Part shown: positions 39,778 to 49,900 of the stretch, in pieces
Layout of the letters: the number at the start of each line of letters is the position of its first letter
How positions within the stretch are numbered: position 1 is the first letter of the stretch
Assembly: GCF_018100925.1 (NCBI RefSeq)
Contig: NZ_JAGJEH010000001.1
Location: forward strand, 372,001-436,000
Reading direction: 5' to 3'
Source of the DNA: Pseudoalteromonas luteoviolacea
GTDB taxonomy: Bacteria > Pseudomonadota > Gammaproteobacteria > Enterobacterales > Alteromonadaceae
Length of the DNA stretch: 64,000 nucleotides
Notes under the pieces: model-generated
Told to the model about the DNA's origin: nothing
Seen by the model: only the letters and a program-made list of their open reading frames with translations
The model's database searches: none
Translations under genes and position numbers: made by a program

Positions 39778-40557
39778 ATGCCAACATCTCACTCGGTAGA
39801 TAAAACCCCAGAATTCGCACGGTGCTTGGAAAGCAATCAAATTAGTGCACTAGCCCCTTTTCACTGGTTATCATTAGCTTGCAAAGACATTGTAAGGGCA
39901 CCAATCCTGAGTCTAATATACGGGTTAGTATTTAGTATTATCCCCGCTTTTATTATGTGGCTTGTTTTTCAGTCTGGCACACACCTCGTTATTTTACCTG
40001 CTTCAGTAGCATTCGCTTTAATCGGTCCCGCGTTCGCAGCAGGCTTGTATGATGTTGCTTGGGAGTTAGAAAAAGGTCACAAGCCAACATTAATGCACAG
40101 TTTGAAGTCTATGTTTAGAAACCCCGCAGGAGAATGGGGGTTCGCCATTCTACTAATGGTTATCATGATAGTGTGGATGCGACTAGCGGCATTGATACAT
40201 GCATTGTATCCGAATGTGCCAAACCCCAACTTTGAACAGCTATCAGCATTTCTAACACTCGGCTCCATTGTTGGTGGTGTATTGATGATGGCTGTTTTTG
40301 CAATCTCTGCATTTACGCCTCAAATTATGATGGAACGAAGAGTCGATATTATGACAGCGGTAGTGTCATCGATTCACGCGGTTGGTACTAATGTACCAGC
40401 CATGATCGTGTGGGGGTTGACCATAGTCACCATGGTGATAATAGGGTTTTTGACAGGCGCTGCTGGTTTCATCATTATTATGCCGCTACTTGCTTATGCC
40501 AGTTGGCATGGATATATCGCGATCATCAAGACCAAAAAGCCCAGAGGATACGAATAA
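39778..40557 (+). CDS. DUF2189 family membrane protein
   Basis: A 259-residue inner-membrane protein with about six hydrophobic helices and the DUF2189 pattern: a helical N-terminus (HWLSLACKDIVRAPILSLIYGLVF), LIGPAFAAGLYDVAWELEKG and a final TGAAGFIIIMPLLAYASWHGY. The function is unknown; some relatives sit beside cytochrome oxidase genes, but none is here. AGAGGA sits eight bases before the ATG. Confidence 0.82.
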   Translation: MPTSHSVDKTPEFARCLESNQISALAPFHWLSLACKDIVRAPILSLIYGLVFSIIPAFIMWLVFQSGTHLVILPASVAFALIGPAFAAGLYDVAWELEKGHKPTLMHSLKSMFRNPAGEWGFAILLMVIMIVWMRLAALIHALYPNVPNPNFEQLSAFLTLGSIVGGVLMMAVFAISAFTPQIMMERRVDIMTAVVSSIHAVGTNVPAMIVWGLTIVTMVIIGFLTGAAGFIIIMPLLAYASWHGYIAIIKTKKPRGYE

Positions 40558-40579
40558 CTAGACATCTTCTGTGAATATT

Positions 40580-40619
40580 CAGCCGCTGGTGTATTTATGT
40601 GATTAGCATCCAGCGGTTG
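40580..40619. other. Stem-loop downstream of the DUF2189 gene
   Basis: CAGCCGCTGG pairs with CCAGCGGTTG (ten pairs, one G-U) around a 20-base loop, 23 bp after the stop. No T-run follows, so it may be a 3'-end stabiliser or weak terminator. The rest of the gap to 40841 is AT-rich with no gene. Confidence 0.45.
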
Positions 40620-40841
40620 ACTTATATTCCTACCATGTTATATCAGCGTTATTCTAATTGTAATTTTCTCGTAGGTCATTTTTACAATCAATTAAGTTAT
40701 TGATTAAGCTAATTTTTGTTTGTAAGGGTTTTATTGTAATCAAACTCAAATTGGTCAAAAGTGAGCTGATTTCATTAGCGGGTTACGTTTTTGAAGTAGA
40801 GTTAATTTAGCATGATTATGCAAATTATTGAGGAGCACGCT

Positions 40842-41954
40842 ATGAGCAACAGCAAATCACAATACCTTGAAAAACTAGAAAATTGTCTGTGCCCACCAGG
40901 TGATGGTGTATTCACTGTGAATACAGCTAAGGAGCGCAAAGAAGCACTGAGACAAAAGCTATATGGTCAAACTGAAGGCGTCGATGTCCTTTGGAAAGAT
41001 TCATTGCAAAATATTGAAAACAGCGAACATAAAGCTGCTATTTTAGGTATTAGCTCTGATTGTGGCGGTGGTATTTTACGTGGCGCAAACTGGGGCCCAC
41101 TATTTTTACGTAGCACACTAATTGAACAGCAGCCGCAAACAGCGGCGTTTGATTTAGGAGATGTGCGTGTTATTCCTCATTTACTACATGACAAGTATTT
41201 AAATGAAGGGACTATCTCTAATTGTCAGAAGGCCCTTTATCAAGACGAGAATAGCGAATATTTTGTAGCGCCTTTGTCGATCACCGAAGATGTGTGTGAT
41301 GGCTTCTACAAGCATTACCCTGATAAAGGTGTGTTTGGTATTGGTGGTGACCACTCTATTAGCTACCCACTAACAAAGGCATATTTAAAAGCGAAAAGAG
41401 CACAAGGCAAACGCACTGCGATTATTCACTTTGATGCCCACACAGATTTGTTGGTTGAAAGACTAGGTATTGACCTATGTTTTGGCTCTTGGTGCACACA
41501 TATTCTTGAGTTTTTACCAGCTCCTCATCACTTAATCCAATTTGGGATCCGCTCAAGCGGTAAAGCAAAGGAGCATTGGGAAGGTACGTTTGGCGTTAAG
41601 CAACACTGGGCCCATGAAATTCGAGAGCAAGGTGCTGATGCTATCGTTGCTGGTGTAATTGAGCAGCTTAAAGTGGACAATGTCGATGAGTTATATGTAA
41701 GCTTTGATATTGATGCGCTGGATGAAGAATTTGCTGCGGCAACAGGCACGCCTGAAACAGGTGGATTAACACCTGAAGAGGCTTTGATAATCCTTAAAGC
41801 TCTTGCAAAAGAGTTCCCGATCACTGGCGCGGATATGATGGAAATTGCGCCATTTACCGATAGCTCTCTTGCTGGTCAATCAAGCTCAGAAACCACCTTG
41901 AGAGAAGGTGCGAAGATTTCAGCGTTCTTAATTGATGCGATGAATAAAGCATAA
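40842..41954 (+). CDS. Arginase/agmatinase family ureohydrolase
   Basis: A 370-residue binuclear manganese hydrolase. All metal-binding motifs are present: GIGGDHSISYPL, HFDAHTDLL and SFDIDALDEEFAAATGTPE. The start is the ATG at 40842, preceded by GAGGAG; the frame runs ten codons further up without a ribosome site. Family members cleave arginine, agmatine, formiminoglutamate or related guanidino compounds and release urea or formamide. The N-terminal extension of about 60 residues is longer than in typical agmatinase, so the exact substrate is open. Confidence 0.88.
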   Translation: MSNSKSQYLEKLENCLCPPGDGVFTVNTAKERKEALRQKLYGQTEGVDVLWKDSLQNIENSEHKAAILGISSDCGGGILRGANWGPLFLRSTLIEQQPQTAAFDLGDVRVIPHLLHDKYLNEGTISNCQKALYQDENSEYFVAPLSITEDVCDGFYKHYPDKGVFGIGGDHSISYPLTKAYLKAKRAQGKRTAIIHFDAHTDLLVERLGIDLCFGSWCTHILEFLPAPHHLIQFGIRSSGKAKEHWEGTFGVKQHWAHEIREQGADAIVAGVIEQLKVDNVDELYVSFDIDALDEEFAAATGTPETGGLTPEEALIILKALAKEFPITGADMMEIAPFTDSSLAGQSSSETTLREGAKISAFLIDAMNKA

Positions 41955-41967
41955 CTGAGATATTAAG

Positions 41968-41988
41968 AGGGGCTAATCAGCCCCTTTT
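41968..41988 (+). terminator. Rho-independent terminator after the ureohydrolase gene
   Basis: AGGGGCT / AGCCCCT, seven pairs around AATC, followed by TTT. Confidence 0.8.
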
Positions 41989-42128
41989 CACTTTTTATTT
42001 TAATCCATTCTTACTTTACAAAATGCCTTATAGGCGCTGCTGATCAGCTCTTCGTGTTGTAATTTCACAGACCTGCAATTGTTACCTATAGTTTGTATTA
42101 CTAAATGTGAAATGTTAGGAGATAAGTA

Positions 42129-42836
42129 TTGTATCGATGGATGCTTGGATGCTGTTTATTAGTAACATTGAGTTTTGCTCATGCAAGTTATACCTTACAT
42201 ATTGTTACGGAGAACTTCCCACAATTTCAGTATATTAATGGAGAAGGGGAGCTAGTAGGTACTGCCGTGGACAAAGTAAAAGCAGTGTTGGATAAGTCAA
42301 AGATCAATTATCGGATCTCGGTAGAAACTTGGACTACAGCCTACAATACAGCTGCTCGAGATGAGAATACCTGTATCTTTTCTATGGCTAAAAATGAGCA
42401 ACGAGGCGAAAAGTTCAATTGGGTGTTTCCCATTAGTAAGTTTATCACCTCTTTTTACGCTTTAAAGTCGTCTCAGATCTCGATTGATTCAATAGAAGAA
42501 GCCAAGCAATACAAAGTTGCCGTTATCAAAGATAACTACAGCCATCAGTTTTTAGTGAAAAATGGCTTTATCGAGGGATATAATCTCGTGCTTATCAACT
42601 CATTTGAGCGTGTTTTTGAGTTACTAGCAACACGACGTAAATTTGTTGACCTTGTGATATTAAGCGATGATCAGTTTGAGTTTAAAAGAAAACACGAGCC
42701 CGTAAGTGAATTGCTTGAACCTGTTTTGACGCTGCGTAACTTGGATATGGAATTATACTTTGCGTGCAACAAAGACTTGTCACCTCATGTGACAAAAAAA
42801 ATAGTTAACAGTTATAAGCAACTGGGGTTTAAATAA
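42129..42836 (+). CDS. Periplasmic solute-binding protein (family 3-like)
   Basis: A 235-residue exported protein with a signal peptide (WMLGCCLLVTLSFAHA) and the opening of an amino-acid-type binding protein (YTLHIVTENFPQFQYINGEGELVGTAVD). The start is TTG 42129: TAGGAG lies eight bases ahead and no ATG in frame is as well placed. Such short, stand-alone binding proteins are common in Alteromonadales without any ABC permease nearby, as here, and may serve signalling rather than uptake. The ligand is unknown. Confidence 0.82.
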   Translation: MYRWMLGCCLLVTLSFAHASYTLHIVTENFPQFQYINGEGELVGTAVDKVKAVLDKSKINYRISVETWTTAYNTAARDENTCIFSMAKNEQRGEKFNWVFPISKFITSFYALKSSQISIDSIEEAKQYKVAVIKDNYSHQFLVKNGFIEGYNLVLINSFERVFELLATRRKFVDLVILSDDQFEFKRKHEPVSELLEPVLTLRNLDMELYFACNKDLSPHVTKKIVNSYKQLGFK

Positions 42837-42873
42837 AAAACAGCAAGAGGAGCTTTTCCCCTTACCTTAATTA

Positions 42874-43128
42874 TTACTTCTTAGATTGAGGGTTGGATGG
42901 CCAGGCAAACCCGTGAAATGTATCTAGGTACAACTGCTCTACCTTTTCTCTAGCCCAAGGTGTTTTTCGCAAAAATTTTAGACTGGACTTTACGGAAGGG
43001 TCTTTCTTGAAGCAATTAATATTGACGATTTGCGCCATTTCTTCCCAACCTAGCTCAGATTCAAGCTTTTCAACAATGTCTTGTAATTTAACACCGTGCA
43101 GTGGATTATTTGGTTGTTGTGTACTCAT
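42874..43128 (-). CDS. VF530-family small DNA-binding protein
   Basis: An 84-residue protein with the family text [21 protein letters not shown] and [21 protein letters not shown], matching VF530 (DUF2132), a small helical protein with reported structure and presumed DNA binding. It is followed upstream on the same strand by the DUF1496 gene. Function in the cell is unknown. Confidence 0.88.
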   Translation of the reverse strand: MSTQQPNNPLHGVKLQDIVEKLESELGWEEMAQIVNINCFKKDPSVKSSLKFLRKTPWAREKVEQLYLDTFHGFAWPSNPQSKK

Positions 43129-43154
43129 ATTTAAAACCTAATTTTCGCGACGCG

Positions 43155-43451
43155 CTAGTGTACTCGTATCTTACCTCTAAGATCTAGCCTTTTCGGCTCT
43201 CCATTCTCATCAAGCTTTAACCATACGAGTTGGCTTTGTGGCTGGTTGCCATATTTATGGCTACATACATATATGTGGTCAAACTGTTTTATCAAAGCGC
43301 CTTCGCTATACTGAGATGAATTAAACCAACAAACTCGCTGCGGAGAATCAATGAACACTCTTGGAGAGTTTTCTTTTGCATTAATCGGCAGACAACATAA
43401 AAAAATTATTAAAAATGATAAAAAATTGATCTTATACATGGCATTACTCAT
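43155..43451 (-). CDS. DUF1496 family small exported protein
   Basis: A 98-residue protein with a signal peptide (FLSFLIIFLCCLPINA) and the DUF1496-like core RVCWFNSSQYSEGALI followed by a second Cys (IYVCSHKYG), probably disulfide-bonded in the periplasm. An ATG four codons into the frame (43439) is an alternative start. The function is unknown. It precedes the VF530 gene by 26 bp on the same strand. Confidence 0.72.
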   Translation of the reverse strand: MSNAMYKINFLSFLIIFLCCLPINAKENSPRVFIDSPQRVCWFNSSQYSEGALIKQFDHIYVCSHKYGNQPQSQLVWLKLDENGEPKRLDLRGKIRVH

Positions 43452-43631
43452 AGTCTGGGCTAATGTTTATTAGGTCGAAGTACGTTTATCGGCATTAAAG
43501 GTAGTGTTTACCTTAGCTAGCTTAAACGGCTGTTCTAAAGGATTGTCAGCGGCAATACCGTCTGACCAGTATATTTAAATGTAAGCACAAGTCATGCCCA
43601 ATTGGTAGCTTGATTGTAATTAGGGGGAAGT

Positions 43632-43862
43632 ATGGCATTTGACACTCAGTTGATGGCGGAGTTGGAACTATTGGCAAAATTTCCAAGGAGTAGTTTGCAC
43701 CAAGGCCTTAAAATACACAGCAATGCGGATCAAAGTATTTTAGCTGCGGCAGAGCGGTTGTTTGCCAAAGGGGTGATAGATAGGCCCGATGGCGGTTATT
43801 TAACAGATTTGGGACACGATTTACTGGCTCATATTGACCAAGTTCATGGGGCATTAAAATAA
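43632..43862 (+). CDS. TIGR02647 family small protein
   Basis: A 76-residue protein with the family pattern LMAELELLAKF, GLKIHSNADQSILAAAERLFAKG and PDGGYLTDLGHDL. The C-terminal part looks like a small winged helix, so DNA binding is possible; the role is unknown. GGGGAA lies just before the ATG. The end faces maiA with 22 bp between. Confidence 0.85.
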   Translation: MAFDTQLMAELELLAKFPRSSLHQGLKIHSNADQSILAAAERLFAKGVIDRPDGGYLTDLGHDLLAHIDQVHGALK

Positions 43863-43884
43863 TACCCCATACATAAATACGTAT

Positions 43885-44511
43885 TTAAGCTGCATCCGGT
43901 TGATTTTCGGGTGCCGCTTTAATAAAGGCCTCTAGAGTATTACAGTGCTCATAAACGGCTGCAATTTTAGGGAATTGTGACATATCCACCTTGAAGCGCA
44001 ACGCGTTAAATACTTGCGGAACCAAACACAAATCTGCCAGTGTAGGTTGGTCACCAAAACAGAAAGGGCCGTCTGTGAGTGTTGGCTCTAATTTTTTGAA
44101 CCCTTCAATGATCCAATGTTGATACCAAGTTGTCTTCTGTTCGTCAGTAACGTTTAGCTCACTGCTTAAGTATTTAAGAACACGTAAGTTATCAATAGGG
44201 TGGATATCACAGGCAATGGCATAACTAAAGTTACGAACTTGCGCTTTTTGCCATGGATCAGAAGGTAGAAGAGGTGTTTCTGGGTGCGTTTCTTCCAACC
44301 ATTCCAAAATAGCCAAAGACTGTGCCAAAGTACCTTGCTCTGTCTCCATTGCTGGCAACAAGCCCTGCGGGTTTTTAGCTGTATATGGCGTCTGTTGCTG
44401 TTCCGACTTTAATAGGTTAACGGCTTCAAGCTGATGAACAATGCCTTTTAAATTAAGGGCAATTCTCACGCGGTACGCAGCAGATGAGCGAAAGTATGTA
44501 TAAAGTTTCAT
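43885..44511 (-). CDS. maiA: Maleylacetoacetate isomerase
   Basis: A 208-residue zeta-class glutathione transferase that isomerises 4-maleylacetoacetate to fumarylacetoacetate in tyrosine breakdown. The N-terminus YTYFRSSAAYRVRIALNLKG has the active-site Ser-Ser-Ala and is diagnostic for the family. It lies downstream of hmgA on the same strand, so the two should act in sequence. The next enzyme, fumarylacetoacetase, is not encoded in this window. Confidence 0.95.
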   Translation of the reverse strand: MKLYTYFRSSAAYRVRIALNLKGIVHQLEAVNLLKSEQQQTPYTAKNPQGLLPAMETEQGTLAQSLAILEWLEETHPETPLLPSDPWQKAQVRNFSYAIACDIHPIDNLRVLKYLSSELNVTDEQKTTWYQHWIIEGFKKLEPTLTDGPFCFGDQPTLADLCLVPQVFNALRFKVDMSQFPKIAAVYEHCNTLEAFIKAAPENQPDAA

Positions 44512-44534
44512 GTTAAATCCTTATTCACGACAAA

Positions 44535-44552
44535 GGCCACAATAAAGTGGCC
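44535..44552 (-). other. Intercistronic hairpin between hmgA and maiA
   Basis: GGCCAC / GTGGCC, six pairs around a 6-base loop, in the 77-bp gap. Read leftward it is followed by TTTG, so it could act as a partial terminator that lowers maiA expression. Confidence 0.45.
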
Positions 44553-44588
44553 AATATAAAATATGATTGCTTAATGCATGTTATGCAA

Positions 44589-45884
44589 TTATGCGCCCTT
44601 GAAATACTTCTTAATGCCTTTCCAGCAATCCGAGTAGTTAGGTTGGCGCTCTTTGCCTTCAAGTGCATATTTAGTTGGTGAAATTACATAGCGTGATTCA
44701 AACATAAAGGCCAATGTATTTTCATAGCGCTGTGGTTCAAGCTCTGCATTTGAGGCTTTTTCAAATACGTCAGCTTCTGGGCCGTGCGGAGACATACAGT
44801 TGTGCAAGCTCATACCGCCAGGCACAAAGCCGTGTTCTTTTGCGTCATATACACCCTCAATAAGACCCATAAACTCGCTCATAATATTACGGTGGTAATA
44901 TGGTGGGCGGAACGTGTCTTCAGCAACCATCCATCGAGGAGGGAAAATCACAAAGTCGACATTTGCAACACCTTCTTGGCCTGATGGAGACGTTAATACT
45001 GTGAAGATTGATGGATCAGGGTGATCGAAGCTCACTGTATTTATTACATTAAAACGAGACAAGTCATATTTATATGGTGCGCTGTTACCTGTCCAAGCAA
45101 CTACGTCTAGTGGTGAATGTCCGATATCGCAGCGGAATAGGTTACCATTAAATTTAGCTACAAGCTCAAAGTCGCCTTCAAGGTCTTCAAAAGCAGCTAC
45201 TGGATACTGAAAATCGCGCTCGTTGGTGTAGCCATTGGCGCCGACAGGGCCGCGCTCAGGTAAAATATATGGATGACCGTAGTTTTCACAAATATATCCA
45301 CGAACTTGTTCGCTGATTAGTTCAACACGGAACTTCAAACCTCGAGGAATAACAGCGATTTCGCCTGGTTTAATAGCAAGCTTGCCACACTCTGTGTGCA
45401 GTACAAGTTCGCCTTGTTGTGGGACGAACAATAACTCGCCGTCAGCGTTGTAGAAATATCTACCTTCCATCGATGCGTTTGCGACGTATACGTGAATGCC
45501 GATACCAACTTGGCCATTAGCACTACCATTGGCAGCCATAGTCACAAGGCCATCAATAAAGTCAGTTTTTTCTGCGGGTATTTCTACTGGGTTCCAACGC
45601 AGCATTGACGGTGGCGTTGGTACTTCAGTAATAGGACCTGTTCTTACCAGACCATTGTCCATTGGTTGGTATTCACCTTGTAATACAGATGGGCGTATAC
45701 GGTAGAACCAGTTTCTGCGGTTTTCAGCACGCGGTGCTGTAAATGCAGTGGTATTGTATTGCTCCGCATATAGGTCGTATTTCACTTTTTGAGGTGAAAA
45801 TTGTCCAACCGGTAATGCGCCGGGCAGGGCTTCGGTTTCAAATTCGTTACCAAATCCTGTCAAATAGTCGAATTCTGTACTCAT
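44589..45884 (-). CDS. hmgA: Homogentisate 1,2-dioxygenase
   Basis: A 431-residue non-heme iron dioxygenase that opens homogentisate to maleylacetoacetate. The N-terminus [35 protein letters not shown] and the iron ligands in [12 protein letters not shown] and [10 protein letters not shown] are all intact. I use the ATG at 45884 (GGAG upstream); the frame extends to 46001 but that stretch holds the promoter dyad. Loss of this gene in other bacteria causes brown pyomelanin. It is divergent from a MarR-type regulator. Confidence 0.97.
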   Translation of the reverse strand: MSTEFDYLTGFGNEFETEALPGALPVGQFSPQKVKYDLYAEQYNTTAFTAPRAENRRNWFYRIRPSVLQGEYQPMDNGLVRTGPITEVPTPPSMLRWNPVEIPAEKTDFIDGLVTMAANGSANGQVGIGIHVYVANASMEGRYFYNADGELLFVPQQGELVLHTECGKLAIKPGEIAVIPRGLKFRVELISEQVRGYICENYGHPYILPERGPVGANGYTNERDFQYPVAAFEDLEGDFELVAKFNGNLFRCDIGHSPLDVVAWTGNSAPYKYDLSRFNVINTVSFDHPDPSIFTVLTSPSGQEGVANVDFVIFPPRWMVAEDTFRPPYYHRNIMSEFMGLIEGVYDAKEHGFVPGGMSLHNCMSPHGPEADVFEKASNAELEPQRYENTLAFMFESRYVISPTKYALEGKERQPNYSDCWKGIKKYFKGA

Positions 45885-45917
45885 TTTACGTAGACTCCAT
45901 TGATGTTTCCTGTAAGA

Positions 45918-45935
45918 TACTCTCATGTGAGAGTA
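45918..45935. promoter_or_regulatory. Operator-like dyad between hmgA and marR-type gene
   Basis: TACTCTCA-TG-TGAGAGTA is a perfect 8-bp inverted repeat with a 2-base centre, 34 bp before the hmgA ATG. The spacing and form suit a MarR dimer. Confidence 0.65.
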
Positions 45936-45984
45936 ATTGCAAACATCCTGATAAAGATGTACTGTAAATAAATAATTACAAAAG

Positions 45985-45993
45985 TGAGAGGTA
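45985..45993. promoter_or_regulatory. Half-site of the same operator by the regulator start
   Basis: TGAGAGGTA repeats the right arm of the dyad at 45918-45935 with one inserted G. It lies ten bases before the regulator GTG and overlaps its ribosome site, so it could mediate autoregulation. Confidence 0.4.
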
Positions 45994-46002
45994 CTTTGCA
46001 CC

Positions 46003-46461
46003 GTGAGTAAACCAACTATTTTAGATATTAGCCAGTTTTTACCTTATCAGTTGGTATCTTTATCCGCACAAGTGAGTGAAGACTTTGCTCAAGTTTATAA
46101 TCAGGAAGCGGGACTCACACAAGCCCAATGGCGCGTACTGTCTCATGTGCTTAATATAGAGTTTGCAACGGCTAGGCAGATTTGTGAGCTGGCAAATATG
46201 GACAAATCAACCGTATCGCGCGCGATAAAACAGCTTGAAGAAAAAGGGTTAATCGGGTTGAACAAACATCCTGATGACAAACGCGCAACCGTTTTGCAGG
46301 CTACACCAAGTGGTATCAATTTATACGAGATGTTGACACCAAAGGCGAAGGAGTGGGAGCAGGCTTTATTGTCAAACTTTAGTGAGAGTGAAAAGGTTAC
46401 CTTAAAAACCTTGATCGAAAAGCTTTCTCTGTCCGTTGAAAGAAAAGCGACAGGCAGATAA
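46003..46461 (+). CDS. MarR-family transcriptional regulator
   Basis: A 152-residue winged-helix regulator with the MarR core: [41 protein letters not shown] and the wing [16 protein letters not shown]. It starts with GTG after GAGAGG. It is divergent from hmgA over a 118-bp gap that contains a clean dyad, so it probably represses or tunes homogentisate catabolism in response to a pathway intermediate. That role is inferred from position. Confidence 0.92.
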   Translation: MSKPTILDISQFLPYQLVSLSAQVSEDFAQVYNQEAGLTQAQWRVLSHVLNIEFATARQICELANMDKSTVSRAIKQLEEKGLIGLNKHPDDKRATVLQATPSGINLYEMLTPKAKEWEQALLSNFSESEKVTLKTLIEKLSLSVERKATGR

Positions 46462-46854
46462 CGTATTTGCTTTTACAATCATCGTAATTGCTTCGAGATA
46501 AAATGAAGCGCGTTTTTATGACTCATGTTCATAAACGACCTCCTCAAAACCTGTGTTGGTTTAAACTGCTTTGTCTACCCTTGATGCCACCTGTCTCTTG
46601 ATAGCGATAGTAAAGTCATTGACCAGAGTTAAGGTTCTACTGCTTTTTTAACAAACCTAATTTATTTGCTGTGTATGAATAACGTGTCTACACGGCCTTT
46701 TATACAGCCCGTTTACTGGACGATTAGCTAAATCAGCCAACACTTTAAATATCTCTATGTTTGACTGAAGTCACACTAAAAGATGCTGCCGTCTTACTAT
46801 GTGAGGCCTTAAATAGAGTCTGTAGAAAAGGATAATTAATCAGTAAGTAGCCAA
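46462..46854. other. Intergenic region without a gene
   Basis: About 390 bp between the convergent MarR and Oar-like receptor genes. A weak hairpin (GCTTC / GAAGC then GCGTTTTT, 46490-46517) may end the regulator transcript. The rest has scattered stops in all frames and no repeat that I can see. Confidence 0.45.
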
Positions 46855-46882
46855 TAAAAAAGGCCAACATAAAGTTGGCCTT
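46855..46882 (-). terminator. Rho-independent terminator of the Oar-like receptor gene
   Basis: AAGGCCAAC / GTTGGCCTT, nine pairs around ATAAA. Read leftward it runs into TTTTTTATTGG. Confidence 0.85.
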
Positions 46883-46911
46883 GACATCTAATTACATGTT
46901 TAAGTTAGATA

Positions 46912-49900
46912 TTAGAATGTGTAACGAACACCGATTTTAGCGCGCCAAGCTGACTTGTTTTCATCGATTTCGTTGTAGTTACGTACATCCGCACCACCGA
47001 ATTTATTGTCGATAATGATTCTGTCGTCGTCAGTTAGACCACCAAAGTCGTAGATACTTTGGTTAGGGAATCTCAAGCGTTCTTCTTGACCCCAGTCGCT
47101 ATTTAGCATGTTCGCGAAGTTCTCGATCATGACATAAAACTGCGCTTTATGGTCTTTGTAGAAACCTGGGATCTCTTGTTTGAAGCTGACATCCATAGTT
47201 GTAACCCAAGGTTGTCTGAACGTGTTGCGGTCAAGGATCTGGCCACGCTCAGAGATACCTGCGCGGTTTAATAAAGTTTCAAGTTGTGACCAGCTGAAAC
47301 CTTCAGCATATTCTACATTCTGATCATCAGGACCTGATGGAATGTATGCTAGGTATGCGCTATTCGAGTTGAAGTCACGAGTATCACCGTAGTCTCCATC
47401 TCTAAAGAAGCCCATAACATAGCTATATGGACGGCCTGAACGACGCTCGAAGAATAGGTTAAACTTAGAGTCATAGCCGTCGAAGAACTGAGTCGTGTAG
47501 CTAACATTCAGTTTTAAGCTGTGCTCAATTTCATAGTAACCAGTTGCAACGTGGTCAACGTTACGGCTTTGTGTGACTGCATGTTTATAGTTACTCTGCG
47601 CACGAGATGATGAACCTGGCGATACATCTTCAATGTCCTGATGTGTATAACTTGCAGACACGTATAGGCCGTTATCAAACTCTTTAGCTAGTGATGTACT
47701 GAAAATGATAGAACGAACATCTTCTGATGCATTTGTCATCATAATATCGAAGTTTTCAGCTGCATCGCCATCGTAGATTGACTCGTATTTAACGCGACCA
47801 TCTTTAGAAGTGCCGTTAGACTTAAGTGCAGTGTTTTTCCAAATCGCTTCGTTTTCTTTGATGTGGTAAGAAAGCTCTGCTGACCATTTAAATCCATCGC
47901 CTAGTAGCTCTGAGTCAAACTCGTAGTCAAAACCTACTTGAGCTCGGATACTTGAAGGTAGTTCAAAATTAGGATCTGTATAGTTTGTGCTGCCAGCGCC
48001 TTTAGCTAGTGTTTCTTGTACACTTGCAGGAACAGAAGCAAAGCCTGCGTTGTTAACTCTTAGAGAGTCTGTTTGCGCACGGTTGTTGTTAACTTCTACA
48101 TATTGGTCAACAACTGCATTAGAAGCTGTAACGTATGTTAGACCATCATTTTGGTAAGGGTTGTTATACCAAACATTTGGAATACCGCCTTGGAAACGAC
48201 CAATACCACCATTAATTGTTAGTGCTTCAGTTGCATAGTACTTAAAGCCAATACGAGGAAGGATAATGTCGATGCCGTCTAAGTTCTCTTGGTTAGAGAA
48301 ACCGTACGTTTCAGTAAATGCTGCATTCAATGTAGGTTTATCGCTTGAAGATAAACGCTCATAACGTAGACCAACATTTAATTCTAAATCGTCAGTTGGG
48401 TAGAACTTGTCTTCGATATATAGAGCAACTTGCTTACGAGTCGCGTCGTATGCCAAGTCATTTACATTATTTGTATATGCATTACGGTAAGAGAATTCGT
48501 CTAATGTACCAGTAGCGAAATCATCTAGAGAGTTGAATGTCCAAGAACCTTTTGTGTTCGCGCCGAATAAGTTATACAGGCGTAGGCTTTCTAATTGAGC
48601 ACCGAAGTTAATTTCATGGTCACCGTAGAAGTAAGTACCATCAAAAGTGAACGTTGCTGTTTCAGTCTCAGAAATATTTGCGTGACGGAATTCATCGCGA
48701 CCAAAGTTAAAGCTTGGTGAGCGGCCACCATCAATGTGAACTTCAACAGTACCTAAGTCTGAGTTATTCATACTTTCGCTTTTAACATCTTTATAAGCGA
48801 AGCCGATTTCAGTTGAGAAGCTATCAGTCCAATCTGAATAAACTTTTGTTGAGAAGTTATTGAATGACTTCTCTTCAGTGAAGCGACGAGAAGCGAGTAA
48901 AACCTCATCACCACCTTCAGAGTATTCACGATCTTGATTGTCATCTTGCCACTGGTAAGTGAAGTCTGCACGGTGTGCATCATTGACGTTCCAGCTTAAC
49001 TTTACAAGTAGAGCATCGTTTGTACTTTCTGGATCACCACCTAGGCCACCATCTAAGCCATATGTGTTCTGTAAGATGCTGTTGAAGCGGTCAAAATCTG
49101 CTTGAGCAATATCGTGCTCATGAGTTGTGCCAGCACCTTCCCAACCATAAGAAAGTTCTTTAGTTTGAGTCCATGAGTTGTAGTTAACAAAGTAGAAAAG
49201 CTCATCTTTTAAGATTGCACCACCTGTACTAAAACCATAACGGTTTTCGTTCAGGATAGAATCATCAGAAACTGTTTCGTATGTACGGTGACCAGCTTCA
49301 TCTCGCTCGCCTGCAATCTCGTTGATTGAATCCAATTTACCTGCAAGGCTCGGGTTCGAGAATTCGTAGAAGCCAGTGAACGTATAATCATTCGAACCTG
49401 ACTTTGTAACCGCGTTAATTTGGCCACCACCGAAGTTACCTTTTTTAGCAGAAAACGGTGCTGCGTCGACAGAAACTTGCTCAATTGCGTCTAGTGCAAC
49501 AGGCGGCTGTTGAGTAGGGTAGCCACCAGAGCTTAGGCCGAAGTCATCGTTTTGACCAATACCGTCAACAGTGAAGCTATTTGTTTTTGGGTTGTTACCA
49601 GCAATGGTTAATTCACCAGCGCCGTTTACAGAAGCTAGCGGGTTTAAACGAGCTACGTCTTTCAGGTCGTTGTTGAAACTAGGCATGTTTCTAATTGTTT
49701 CTTCACCAAACACGCTTGAAGAACCACCTGCTTGCTGAACAATTTTGTAACCTGAAATTGAGATAGTCTCAATTTTTTTTGGTTCTAACTGAGAAGTTAC
49801 ACGGCGAGTTTGGCCTAAGTCTAAGTAAATGTTGTTTAGCTCAGAGTCGCGGTAAGCGTCAGAGTCAAGGATAACCTTGTATGGACCGCCTACACGAAGA

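Noticed and set aside
40572-40581. TGAATATTCA palindrome ahead of the ureohydrolase gene as an ArgR box
   Set aside because: ArgR sites need the two half-sites separated by about four bases; this short palindrome lacks that spacing and is expected by chance in AT-rich DNA.
46561-46660. Possible MerR-type operator or gene fragment in the gap after the MarR gene
   Set aside because: The stretch near ACCTTAACTCTGGTC looked operator-like, but no symmetric spacer fits and no coding frame stays open.
49251-49484. 77-codon leftward frame inside the Oar-like receptor
   Set aside because: It is an out-of-frame shadow of the plug domain.
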